Source: a bacterium (lineage in GTDB: Bacteria > Cyanobacteriota > Vampirovibrionia > Obscuribacterales > Obscuribacteraceae). From it: a stretch of 6,170 bases of DNA. Of this stretch, positions 1 through 5,847 are shown one piece after another. Numbering within the stretch: the stretch's first letter is position 1; each line of letters begins with the position of its first letter. The notes below the pieces were generated by a model, which did not search any database, was not told where the DNA came from, and saw nothing but the letters and a program-made list of their open reading frames with translations. The position numbers and the translations under genes are program-made. The stretch is from positions 1 through 6,170 of the forward strand of contig JAUIJG010000319.1 in the NCBI GenBank assembly GCA_030431355.1. Direction: 5' to 3'.

Positions 1-500
1 GCTTTCAAACTGACATCACCCAGGTCCGTGTGCAATACACATTTCAGCTCTTTGCCGACTTCTAAACTGGAGCCGTCCAATCGCGACGTCTCGATGGCGG
101 ACCCGGACTTACAGAGATCCCTTGTCCTGAACTCCAGTTTCTCCTTGCCTTCGATATCAAGAGAGATGGTGACCGGCACATCAACATTGACTCGATTAGA
201 TTTTCGCCTCTGGGACAATGGCTCAAGTTTCGGCTGGGCACATACCAGAACAGTTCGTCCTTTGACAATCTCCTTACCCACCACCGATGAACTCCAGAGT
301 CCATTGAAAGTAAGCCTGGGAGAATCGTTTACGAACCAGATTTTAGTACCCCGTGAAAGAATCTTATTGGAGTCTTTGCTGGTTTTGATCTGAACAAGAA
401 TATTCTTCCCTGCCCGGTCCACAATGGTGGCTCGGCCATAACCATATTCGCCTGGGCTTTGCTCTACTTTTACTTTTAGAATCTGACCGGGTTGAAACAT
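1..500 (-). CDS. YcgR-like PilZ-domain protein, c-di-GMP receptor (C-terminus cut by window edge)
   Basis: The reading frame starts at ATG 500-498 and stays open for 166 codons to the left edge, so the C-terminus is missing. Residues about 3-92 look like the beta-rich N-terminal domain of YcgR-type flagellar brake proteins. They are followed by the PilZ signature: Q97-R98-R99-K-S-N-R103 supplies the RxxxR c-di-GMP binding arginines, and D128-L-C130-K-S-G133 sits where (D/N)xSxxG is expected, with Cys in place of Ser. Known proteins of this family bind cyclic di-GMP in the cytoplasm and alter motility, secretion or polysaccharide synthesis; the partner here cannot be told. No signal peptide or membrane segment is visible. 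The gene lies 72 bases downstream of rsmI on the same strand, so co-transcription is possible. No good Shine-Dalgarno sequence precedes the start. The PilZ assignment is fairly secure; the output is unknown. Confidence 0.82.
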   Translation of the reverse strand, partial: MFQPGQILKVKVEQSPGEYGYGRATIVDRAGKNILVQIKTSKDSNKILSRGTKIWFVNDSPRLTFNGLWSSSVVGKEIVKGRTVLVCAQPKLEPLSQRRKSNRVNVDVPVTISLDIEGKEKLEFRTRDLCKSGSAIETSRLDGSSLEVGKELKCVLHTDLGDVSLK

Positions 501-533
501 CTCACACCGTCTCTATTTGAAGGAAGAAGGTCA

Positions 534-539
534 ATTATA
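534..539 (-). promoter_or_regulatory. Possible -10 box for the PilZ gene
   Basis: A perfect TATAAT, within TATATAAT, lies on the minus strand 34 bases upstream of the PilZ start codon in the rsmI-PilZ gap. I see no matching -35 hexamer at 16-18 bases, so this is a half-supported promoter. If used, it would give a leader of about 27 bases and let the PilZ gene be expressed apart from rsmI. Confidence 0.35.
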
Positions 540-572
540 TATAAAATGGCCCTGATTAATACCGCCAGAGTT

Positions 573-1433
573 TCAATCGCGTCCGGTAATTCTGAGCGTT
601 TCTCTGTAGGCATCGGATTTCTTTATTCCAAAGGTTTCCTGGCAACTCTTTGCAATCTCTTTTACAGATAGCCCCTGGCTATGAGCCATCAGAATGAACT
701 CTTTGAGAGTCTCTTCGTCCACTTCCCGGTGCTTTAACTCCGGAGCCCCTTCAATAACCAGGGTAAATTCACCCCTGAGATTCTCTTCGTTCAGATGATT
801 TTTCAGGGCGCTGAGATTATCCCGGAAGTAAGTTTCGTGCAATTTAGTCAATTCTTTTGCCAGGCAGGCTCTACGGTCGCCCAGAATTTCAGCAAGACTA
901 TTCAACCTCTTAAGTAAGTTGTGTGGACTCACATAAAAGATCAGGGTTCGAGGATCTTCTCTCAGGCTCGCCAACCTCTTCTTAATCATGCCTTCCTTTT
1001 CAGGTAAGAACCCCTCAAAAGTAAAACGCTCGCAGTTAAGTCCACTACCCACCAGCGCTTGGATAAGGGCTGTCGGACCAGGAATGGAGCAGATCTCAAA
1101 GCCAAGCTCAATAGCGTTTTGAACAAGCTTTTGACCCGGATCGGAAAGCAAAGGAGTGCCAGCGTCCGAGACCAGAGCCACATCCAGCCCTTCTTCAAAG
1201 GCTTTTTCCAGTTCTGGCAGTCGAGATTGTTCATTGAACTTGTGACAGCTGATCATCTTGTCCCTACCGGAGCTTGTCCGGGTCGGCAGATTTAAATGCC
1301 GAAGCAACTTTATACTCACCCTCGTATCTTCAGCGAATATAAGATCAACATCCTTCAGAGTACTTCTGGCCCTGTCAGTAAGATCGGAAAGATTACCTAT
1401 CGGGGTGGAGATTATGAACAGTTTTCTTGACAA
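573..1433 (-). CDS. rsmI: 16S rRNA (cytidine(1402)-2'-O)-methyltransferase RsmI
   Basis: RsmI uses S-adenosylmethionine to 2'-O-methylate C1402 in the decoding centre of 16S rRNA, next to the site methylated by RsmH. The 286-residue length is normal. The tetrapyrrole-methylase-type fold is marked by STPIGNL (9-15), AEDTR (35-39), SDAGTPLLSDPG (89-100), IPGPTALIQAL (118-128) and GEFTLVIEG (221-229). The C-terminal tail (about 256-283, SVKEIAK...KKSDAYRETL) is the small helical domain usual in full-length RsmI. The motif that commonly reads YESPHR is YVSPHN here (167-172), a mild departure. Translation starts at TTG, supported by an AGGAG seven bases upstream and by the family's usual N-terminus; the nearest upstream ATG is out of frame. 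The gene is divergent from the methyltransferase gene and leads toward the PilZ gene. Confidence 0.96.
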   Translation of the reverse strand: MSRKLFIISTPIGNLSDLTDRARSTLKDVDLIFAEDTRVSIKLLRHLNLPTRTSSGRDKMISCHKFNEQSRLPELEKAFEEGLDVALVSDAGTPLLSDPGQKLVQNAIELGFEICSIPGPTALIQALVGSGLNCERFTFEGFLPEKEGMIKKRLASLREDPRTLIFYVSPHNLLKRLNSLAEILGDRRACLAKELTKLHETYFRDNLSALKNHLNEENLRGEFTLVIEGAPELKHREVDEETLKEFILMAHSQGLSVKEIAKSCQETFGIKKSDAYRETLRITGRD

Positions 1434-1440
1434 CCTGGTG

Positions 1441-1445
1441 CTCCT
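1441..1445 (-). promoter_or_regulatory. Ribosome binding site that sets the TTG start of rsmI
   Basis: On the minus strand AAAAAGGAG ends seven bases before TTG 1433-1431, which is ideal spacing. An ATG at 1452-1450 precedes it but is out of frame with rsmI and would open only a 19-codon frame. The Shine-Dalgarno sequence therefore decides for the TTG start. Confidence 0.75.
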
Positions 1446-1453
1446 TTTTCATT

Positions 1454-1553
1454 CTGTAGAAAACTTCAAAAGCCTCTAATAATTGGGAGTTTATACGATC
1501 TAAATACTTATGGCCCCTGACAGATATAAATGACAAGGCGAAGTTTTCTACAG
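1454..1553. repeat. Perfect 14-bp inverted repeat, with a third imperfect copy at 1566-1577
   Basis: CTGTAGAAAACTTC (1454-1467) is the exact reverse complement of GAAGTTTTCTACAG (1540-1553), with 72 bases between the arms. The stem can be extended by GCCT (1472-1475) pairing with AGGC (1536-1539) across a four-base bulge. A related copy, TGTAGAGAATTT (1566-1577), can pair with the same middle arm, with one or two G-T wobbles and a 12-13-base loop. The middle arm therefore has two mutually exclusive partners. The left arm sits nine bases from the rsmI Shine-Dalgarno sequence. It could be an operator, an RNA switch, or the remains of a small mobile element; no target-site duplication is visible. 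Confidence 0.7.
1507..1536 (-). promoter_or_regulatory. Possible sigma70-type promoter for rsmI
   Basis: On the minus strand TTGTCA (1536-1531, five of six matches to TTGACA) is followed after 18 bases by CATAAG (1512-1507, four of six matches to TATAAT). A second -10-like TATAAA lies at 1495-1490 without a -35. Transcription from here would begin near base 1500, giving a 5' leader of about 65 bases that carries only the proximal arm of the 14-bp inverted repeat. The distal arm would lie just upstream of the -35. The match is modest. Confidence 0.3.
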
Positions 1554-1737
1554 GTTACTGACAGTTGTAGAGAATTTAATCCTCAGCCTTAATCACATAC
1601 ACTGGAATATAAACCAAAGCTCTCTCCAGTCGATTATTCTTAGCGAATCACATTTGTATTTCGTAAACATATACCCTCTTAAATTCGCAAGGCTCCGGCT
1701 TTTCTAATCCGCTCCTATACATCACCAGCTTTATCAT

Positions 1738-3996
1738 ATGCCCTCTAGAATCAGCAGTTTATACCGGGTTTCAAAACGCTTGAAAGAGTTCAGGCGTTTT
1801 GTGGCGCAAGAAATAGTCCGTAACAATGAAGATATAAGAGGACTAGCATCGGATATAGAGAGTGAAGACCATAGAAAAGAGCTATTGAATGAATATTCAA
1901 TGCGCTACTTTCTGATGTGGCTTGTCACCGGATATGGTTCAGACGTATTTCAAGCAGATATAAACAGCAATATCCAAGAGAAAATTAGATTCTCTATAGA
2001 GTTTCTGATGACAACTGGGTGGTATCCGTTTCAAAGCTCCCTTGAGTTTGAAAATGAAATCGAGATAATCGGACGGGTCATTGATTTCCTGAACTCCGAT
2101 ATCTCAACGATAAGCGGAGAACTTACTGAAATAGGACTTTTATTCGAGCATCTAACGTGCTTTTCCCTTATGTTCGAGGGTAATCGCCCGGAAGATATAC
2201 AAATAGAAGCCAATTCAAAATCCAAAAGGCGTATTAAAGGTCAGTTCTATACGCCACCAAATATAGTTAGGTATTCCATAGAAGCAAGTCTGGATAATTA
2301 CTCACCCGAACTAATGAAAGGGGTCCAATCTTCCGACACCATATCCAGAGAAGATACAAAGTCATCTTTTCCGGATATTTTAAAGAAGTGTATTAGTGTT
2401 ATGGACCCGGCTTCCGGTACAGGGAACTTTCTGCTTGGTTATTTAGATTTGTTCGAAAAGAGCTTGAATGATTTTGCAGCAGCTAATTCAGATTCATCGG
2501 ATCATACAGTTCATCAAAATCAAGAAGATTACAGGTCTCGATTTTTAGAGCAAGCAGGCAATCTATATGGAATTGATATAGATGGAAGAGCAGTCTGTTT
2601 GAGTAGATTGACTTTGCTTATTAAAACCTGGAGGCTTCTGGGCTTCTGCGAGAATGAATTCAATCAACTTATTGGACGCCTGGAGAATAATTTGATCTGT
2701 ACGGATTCGACCCTGGTGAATTTGCACAACGGCCCTGATTCTCATTTATCCAGAGAAAAAAAATTCGACCTGGTGATAACCAACCCACCCTATTTGAGCT
2801 TCGGCGCCAGAAACCTTCCGACCATCGCCAGGTCAACCCATCTTCTATATAAGCAGTTTTACCCTGACTCCTCGGAGTACAAAATCAGGCTCAATGCCAT
2901 TTTTCACGACATTGCTTTTCGAATGACCAGGGATGGAGGTCGGTTATCTCTCCTTGTCCCGGATAGTTTTTTAACCGGTAGACGTTACTCAAAACTGCGA
3001 GAGGGTATTCTGAATCGCTCCAGAATAGTCAGTCTTACAGAGTTTCCCCAGGAGATATTTCCTGGCGCCACCGCAGGAAGATGGTGCCTGGCTGTTCTAG
3101 AAAAAGAAAGACCGGAAGAGAATTCGGACTATAAACTTGAAGTCAAAACATTTTGCGAGACTGAGCCAGAATTCAATATTGATTCGGAGCAAAACTCTCC
3201 CATCTCCTATGACACCACAATTGATTCGCTAGTGGGAGGGCACCGTAAACGATTCCATCTCATATTTCACAGCATGGACGACCGCATTCTAGCCAGGCTA
3301 AAAGGATACCCTTTGCTCAAGAGCCTTTTGAGAGGACATACAGGTATTCGCTCCCGAGTCGGTCAAAAAAACATAATCGCCGAATCAGATTCTGGTGGCA
3401 ACTATAAACCGGGTCTGATCTCCGGCGCCGAGGTTCGTCCCTTTTCGGTGGATTGGAAGGGGTCATATCTCAATATAGATCCGAACATTCTCTATTCCGG
3501 CGGCTTCGACCCGGAAGTAATAGGGAATCCCAAGATCTTCGTGCGCCAGACCGGTGACTCCATAGTGGCCGCCCTAGAAAGCAGCGGTCTATATCATCTA
3601 AACAATGTCCATAGTTTTTCCAACCGGAGACTAAGAGAAGAGTCGGCTCGAAAAGAGAACTTAAAAGACCTGGTCGGGATAATGAATTCTTCTATCTACA
3701 AATATGTTTACCGCATGAGAACAAGAGAAGCCGGCATGGCTCTTGCCCAAATCGATATCGAGACGCTGGAGGAGATGCCAATACCGCTTAAAAGCATGCC
3801 TCCGGATTTCTCAATTATGGTTGAGAAGATGGAGCATCTGACAAACGAAGAAAAGAGCGCGGTTCAGAAAGAGATAGATTTGCAATTCAATTTACTGAAC
3901 AGAATGGTCTACGAGGCTTTCGAGCTAGACCAGGATGAGATGGACTGGATTGAACAACAGGTCGGCAGGGAAAAGAGAGTCGGCAAAAACTGGTGA
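1738..3996 (+). CDS. N6-adenine DNA methyltransferase of Eco57I/TaqI type, apparently without nuclease
   Basis: The 752-residue protein should transfer methyl from S-adenosylmethionine to the N6 of adenine in a specific DNA sequence. Seen in order: an alpha-helical N-terminal region (about 1-160); the entry motif R-R-I-K-G-Q-F-Y-T-P (164-173); motif I as DPASGTGNF (223-231); motif II as YGIDID (277-282); catalytic motif IV as NPPY (349-352); and a C-terminal region (about 500-720) resembling TaqI-like target-recognition domains, with a helical tail. I see no PD-(D/E)xK or other nuclease signature. The length is short for fused type IIG enzymes, and no restriction gene lies next to it here, so it looks like a solitary methyltransferase or one part of a system. 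ATG 1738 is the only ATG after the in-frame stop at 1705-1707, although no Shine-Dalgarno sequence precedes it. The first 900 bases are visibly more AT-rich than the rest. Target sequence and biological role are unknown. Confidence 0.9.
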   Translation: MPSRISSLYRVSKRLKEFRRFVAQEIVRNNEDIRGLASDIESEDHRKELLNEYSMRYFLMWLVTGYGSDVFQADINSNIQEKIRFSIEFLMTTGWYPFQSSLEFENEIEIIGRVIDFLNSDISTISGELTEIGLLFEHLTCFSLMFEGNRPEDIQIEANSKSKRRIKGQFYTPPNIVRYSIEASLDNYSPELMKGVQSSDTISREDTKSSFPDILKKCISVMDPASGTGNFLLGYLDLFEKSLNDFAAANSDSSDHTVHQNQEDYRSRFLEQAGNLYGIDIDGRAVCLSRLTLLIKTWRLLGFCENEFNQLIGRLENNLICTDSTLVNLHNGPDSHLSREKKFDLVITNPPYLSFGARNLPTIARSTHLLYKQFYPDSSEYKIRLNAIFHDIAFRMTRDGGRLSLLVPDSFLTGRRYSKLREGILNRSRIVSLTEFPQEIFPGATAGRWCLAVLEKERPEENSDYKLEVKTFCETEPEFNIDSEQNSPISYDTTIDSLVGGHRKRFHLIFHSMDDRILARLKGYPLLKSLLRGHTGIRSRVGQKNIIAESDSGGNYKPGLISGAEVRPFSVDWKGSYLNIDPNILYSGGFDPEVIGNPKIFVRQTGDSIVAALESSGLYHLNNVHSFSNRRLREESARKENLKDLVGIMNSSIYKYVYRMRTREAGMALAQIDIETLEEMPIPLKSMPPDFSIMVEKMEHLTNEEKSAVQKEIDLQFNLLNRMVYEAFELDQDEMDWIEQQVGREKRVGKNW

Positions 3997-4002
3997 GATA
4001 AA

Positions 4003-4018
4003 TTGTGCATAAGCACAA
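4003..4018. repeat. Small perfect hairpin after the methyltransferase gene
   Basis: TTGTGC-ATAA-GCACAA forms a perfect six-pair stem with a four-base loop, six bases after the stop codon of the methyltransferase gene. No T-tract follows, so it is not a convincing Rho-independent terminator. Read-through into the downstream gene, which starts 76 bases after the stop, is plausible. Confidence 0.4.
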
Positions 4019-4072
4019 GCGCCAATAATTGTCTAAAATGCTCCTGTCGGCCAATCTAGAAGTGAGTTGTCC

Positions 4073-5572
4073 ATGCTTTTTCAAAAGCTCTCAAAACAAA
4101 ATAAGCGCACCAGGAGTCTAATGGTCATTGCCCTGTCCGGTTGTATCTCCTTAGCTATGCCGGGTAAGGCAGAGGCCTTGAACAAAGTACATCCTATAGA
4201 TGCTGCCAAAAAGAAACTTCAAAACAGCCTGAAAAAAACCGAGTCGGTTTCTAAAGTACGAGAGAAATGGGCTTTAGTAGTATCTCTCGATAGCTTCCAT
4301 GACAAAGCAATAAAGCCAATTAAGTTCGGACTAAACAATGCCATTCTCATTTCGGCTTTGTTAGCCAATCCGGAGATGGGGCGGTTCGGACCTAAACATG
4401 TGTTGACCGTGACCAACACAAAAGCAATCAAAAAAAATATTCAAAAGTGCCTGGCCGAGCCATGGTTACTTAAACATGCCCTTCCCAATGATCTCGTCAT
4501 TCTCTATTTCTGCACCAGATATATTCCCACCGAAGACGGAGAAGATCTGAGGCTCTGTTTTTACGAAGCCGAATCCAAAAATCCGGAGATTGGCACGATC
4601 AAACTAAAGGAGACTCTCAAAGAGATCAAACGTCGCACCCAGTCTCCTTATATAGTAAGTATTCTAGATATCTCACCTTTGGAGACAGATGATGCCGATG
4701 ATGAGCTTGTCGACAAAAGCGCATGGCACACGGACAATCCTGCCGGCTCCGAAAAAACCAATGGTGGCGCTAATGGAAGTGAAGCCCAAGCCGGATTTTT
4801 CCAAAAACTTGCCGATGAAACAGGCACAACAATAATAGCCGGCAACAAATTTGGAGAGCCTTCTTATCATTCATCGGTGGACAATTCATCCTTTCTGGTG
4901 GCCAACCTGATAGAAGGATTCAAAGCCGGCTCCGGGGAGATGGACTTAGAGACCATAGTAGATTACGTCAAAAAGAACGTGACAGAGCAAGCCTCGGAAA
5001 GAAAAGGCAAAAGCCAGGAGCCGGTCTACGCTGTGGCTGATGGCAATGAAAAGATCAGCAAGGTTGTGCCTGCCATGGAAGTTAAAAGCTCCAACCAAGC
5101 AGCAATCCGGGTGGGACATTCTCTCAAGGATTACCCCGGTCTGGCAGCCCGGGAGGCCGAGAGACAAAGACTGGCCCAGGAGAAACTGCAGAGTAAACTC
5201 TCCAAACCCCGGGTTCAGAATATTCCCATCGAAACAGCTAATTGGGACGATGACGGTGGAGTGGATGAAGATGCCGCCGTCGGTGAGGTGGAATTCGGTC
5301 CTTATATGAAGAAGATGAAAAGGACAATTCAATCCCAGTGGGCTCCCCCTAAAGGATTCAAAGCCCGCTCAGTGGTAGCGGTTTTCTCAATCCGACGTGA
5401 CGGTTCCATTGTCAATCCGGAAATAGTTGACGGAAGTGGAGTGGACTCTGTTGACCAATCCGCTCTCCAGGCCCTGAAGACAGCAAAATTGGACCCATTG
5501 CCCGTGGGCTCGCCCCCGTACGTACAGATTCGCTATCAGTTCGACTGGCAGGTCTCGCGCAACAGTAAGTAG
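4073..5572 (+). CDS. Exported pseudo-caspase domain fused to a TonB C-terminal domain
   Basis: The 499-residue protein begins with an export signal: basic residues 5-14, hydrophobic 15-30, a possible A-E-A cleavage site at 33-35, and a competing lipobox L-S-G-C ending at C24. Residues about 64-305 follow the caspase-family (peptidase C14-like) pattern: KWALVVSLD (65-73), then NDLVILYF leading to C-T-R149-Y where active members read SGHG, then SILD-I-S201 where they read LDACHS. The His and Cys positions thus appear to be Arg and Ser, so proteolysis is unlikely. A Gly/Asp/Asn-rich loop (205-241) follows. A charged, partly acidic linker (about 320-405) leads to a TonB C-terminal domain (407-495) with QSQWAPP, an RRDGSI turn and a closing Y-Q-F-D-W strand. 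ATG 4073 is preferred over TTG 4067 because AGTGAG lies six bases before it. An envelope-facing binding or scaffold role is inferred; the substrate is unknown. Confidence 0.8.
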   Translation: MLFQKLSKQNKRTRSLMVIALSGCISLAMPGKAEALNKVHPIDAAKKKLQNSLKKTESVSKVREKWALVVSLDSFHDKAIKPIKFGLNNAILISALLANPEMGRFGPKHVLTVTNTKAIKKNIQKCLAEPWLLKHALPNDLVILYFCTRYIPTEDGEDLRLCFYEAESKNPEIGTIKLKETLKEIKRRTQSPYIVSILDISPLETDDADDELVDKSAWHTDNPAGSEKTNGGANGSEAQAGFFQKLADETGTTIIAGNKFGEPSYHSSVDNSSFLVANLIEGFKAGSGEMDLETIVDYVKKNVTEQASERKGKSQEPVYAVADGNEKISKVVPAMEVKSSNQAAIRVGHSLKDYPGLAAREAERQRLAQEKLQSKLSKPRVQNIPIETANWDDDGGVDEDAAVGEVEFGPYMKKMKRTIQSQWAPPKGFKARSVVAVFSIRRDGSIVNPEIVDGSGVDSVDQSALQALKTAKLDPLPVGSPPYVQIRYQFDWQVSRNSK

Positions 5573-5651
5573 ATCTATATCTACAGGAGATCTGAACCTT
5601 AAATTAGTCCTGATTAAGTCCCGACTACGTAAAATCCGCATTGACGATCCC

Positions 5652-5701
5652 CCTGGGCAGGAGTAAGTTAGTATCAGAAAGCGGAAAAGTGCCCTGCCAG
5701 G
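5652..5701. repeat. GC-rich imperfect hairpin upstream of the last gene
   Basis: CCTGG (5652-5656) pairs with CCAGG (5697-5701), and CAGG (5658-5661) with CCTG (5693-5696). This gives nine pairs with a single bulged G at 5657 and a 31-base loop. No T-run follows, so a structured leader or mRNA end is as likely as a terminator. Confidence 0.4.
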
Positions 5702-5753
5702 AGGAATTCCGGCGATTTCGCCAGATTTTCCCGGGACTGAAAGAAGAGCAAAG

Positions 5754-5769
5754 ATTAACCACTGTTAAT
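5754..5769. repeat. Perfect dyad ATTAAC-N4-GTTAAT upstream of the last gene
   Basis: Two six-base half-sites flank a four-base centre, 78 bases before the start codon of the last gene. The size and symmetry would suit a dimeric repressor or activator, but nothing in the window identifies a binding protein, and the site is AT-rich enough to arise by chance. Confidence 0.3.
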
Positions 5770-5847
5770 GTTCGTCATTCAAGTAGCACCGACCCGACAC
5801 TTATCTAAAAGGTTAAAAGCTAAAACAACGGAGTAACCAAAAGGACG

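Larger units (their letters stand above)
1434..1737. other. Divergent intergenic spacer between rsmI and the methyltransferase gene
   Basis: This 304-base stretch contains the rsmI ribosome binding site, its possible promoter and the inverted repeats described separately. I found no tRNA, no convincing small gene and no clear controller-protein gene of the kind that sometimes precedes restriction-modification genes. For the plus-strand methyltransferase gene I could not find a promoter with both hexamers. TATAAA at 1608-1613 and TATACA at 1716-1721 are isolated -10-like sequences. Confidence 0.6.
5573..5847 (+). other. Intergenic spacer with several small inverted repeats
   Basis: This 275-base gap separates two plus-strand genes. 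GTAGAT-CTAT-ATCTAC (5569-5584) overlaps the TAG stop of the upstream gene. A larger imperfect hairpin lies at 5652-5701 and a perfect one at 5754-5769. GGCG-ATTT-CGCC (5711-5722) is followed by ATTTT and is a weak terminator candidate. A weak promoter, TTGACG (5641-5646) with TAAGTT 17 bases on, could serve the last gene. A 55-codon frame (5641-5808, starting at TTG) is open, but no ribosome binding site supports it. Confidence 0.5.

Noticed and set aside
28..393. Plus-strand open frame of 121 codons
   Set aside because: It lies opposite the PilZ gene, whose minus-strand frame carries the RxxxR and DxxxxG signature; the plus-strand translation resembles no family.
1393..1452. Nineteen-codon minus-strand frame starting at ATG 1452 and overlapping the rsmI start
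   Set aside because: No Shine-Dalgarno sequence precedes its ATG, and the AGGAG inside it is placed for the rsmI TTG. A translational coupling role is possible but unsupported.
1454..1553. Inverted repeat read as the ends of a miniature transposable element
   Set aside because: No flanking target-site duplication and no second copy in the window, and the arms continue into an internal stem. This remains an alternative, not a call.
1576..1647. Minus-strand run of 23 sense codons ending in TAA with a protein-like translation
   Set aside because: It has only TTG, GTG or CTG as possible starts, no ribosome binding site, and is too short to call a gene remnant.
4067..4072. TTG at 4067 as start of the pseudo-caspase/TonB gene
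   Set aside because: It would leave no spacing to the AGTGAG at 4061-4066, whereas ATG 4073 has six bases and gives a normal export signal.
4946..5332. Minus-strand open frame of 128 codons
   Set aside because: It is antisense to the linker and TonB domain of the plus-strand gene, which has recognisable domains; no ribosome binding site or motif supports the antisense frame.
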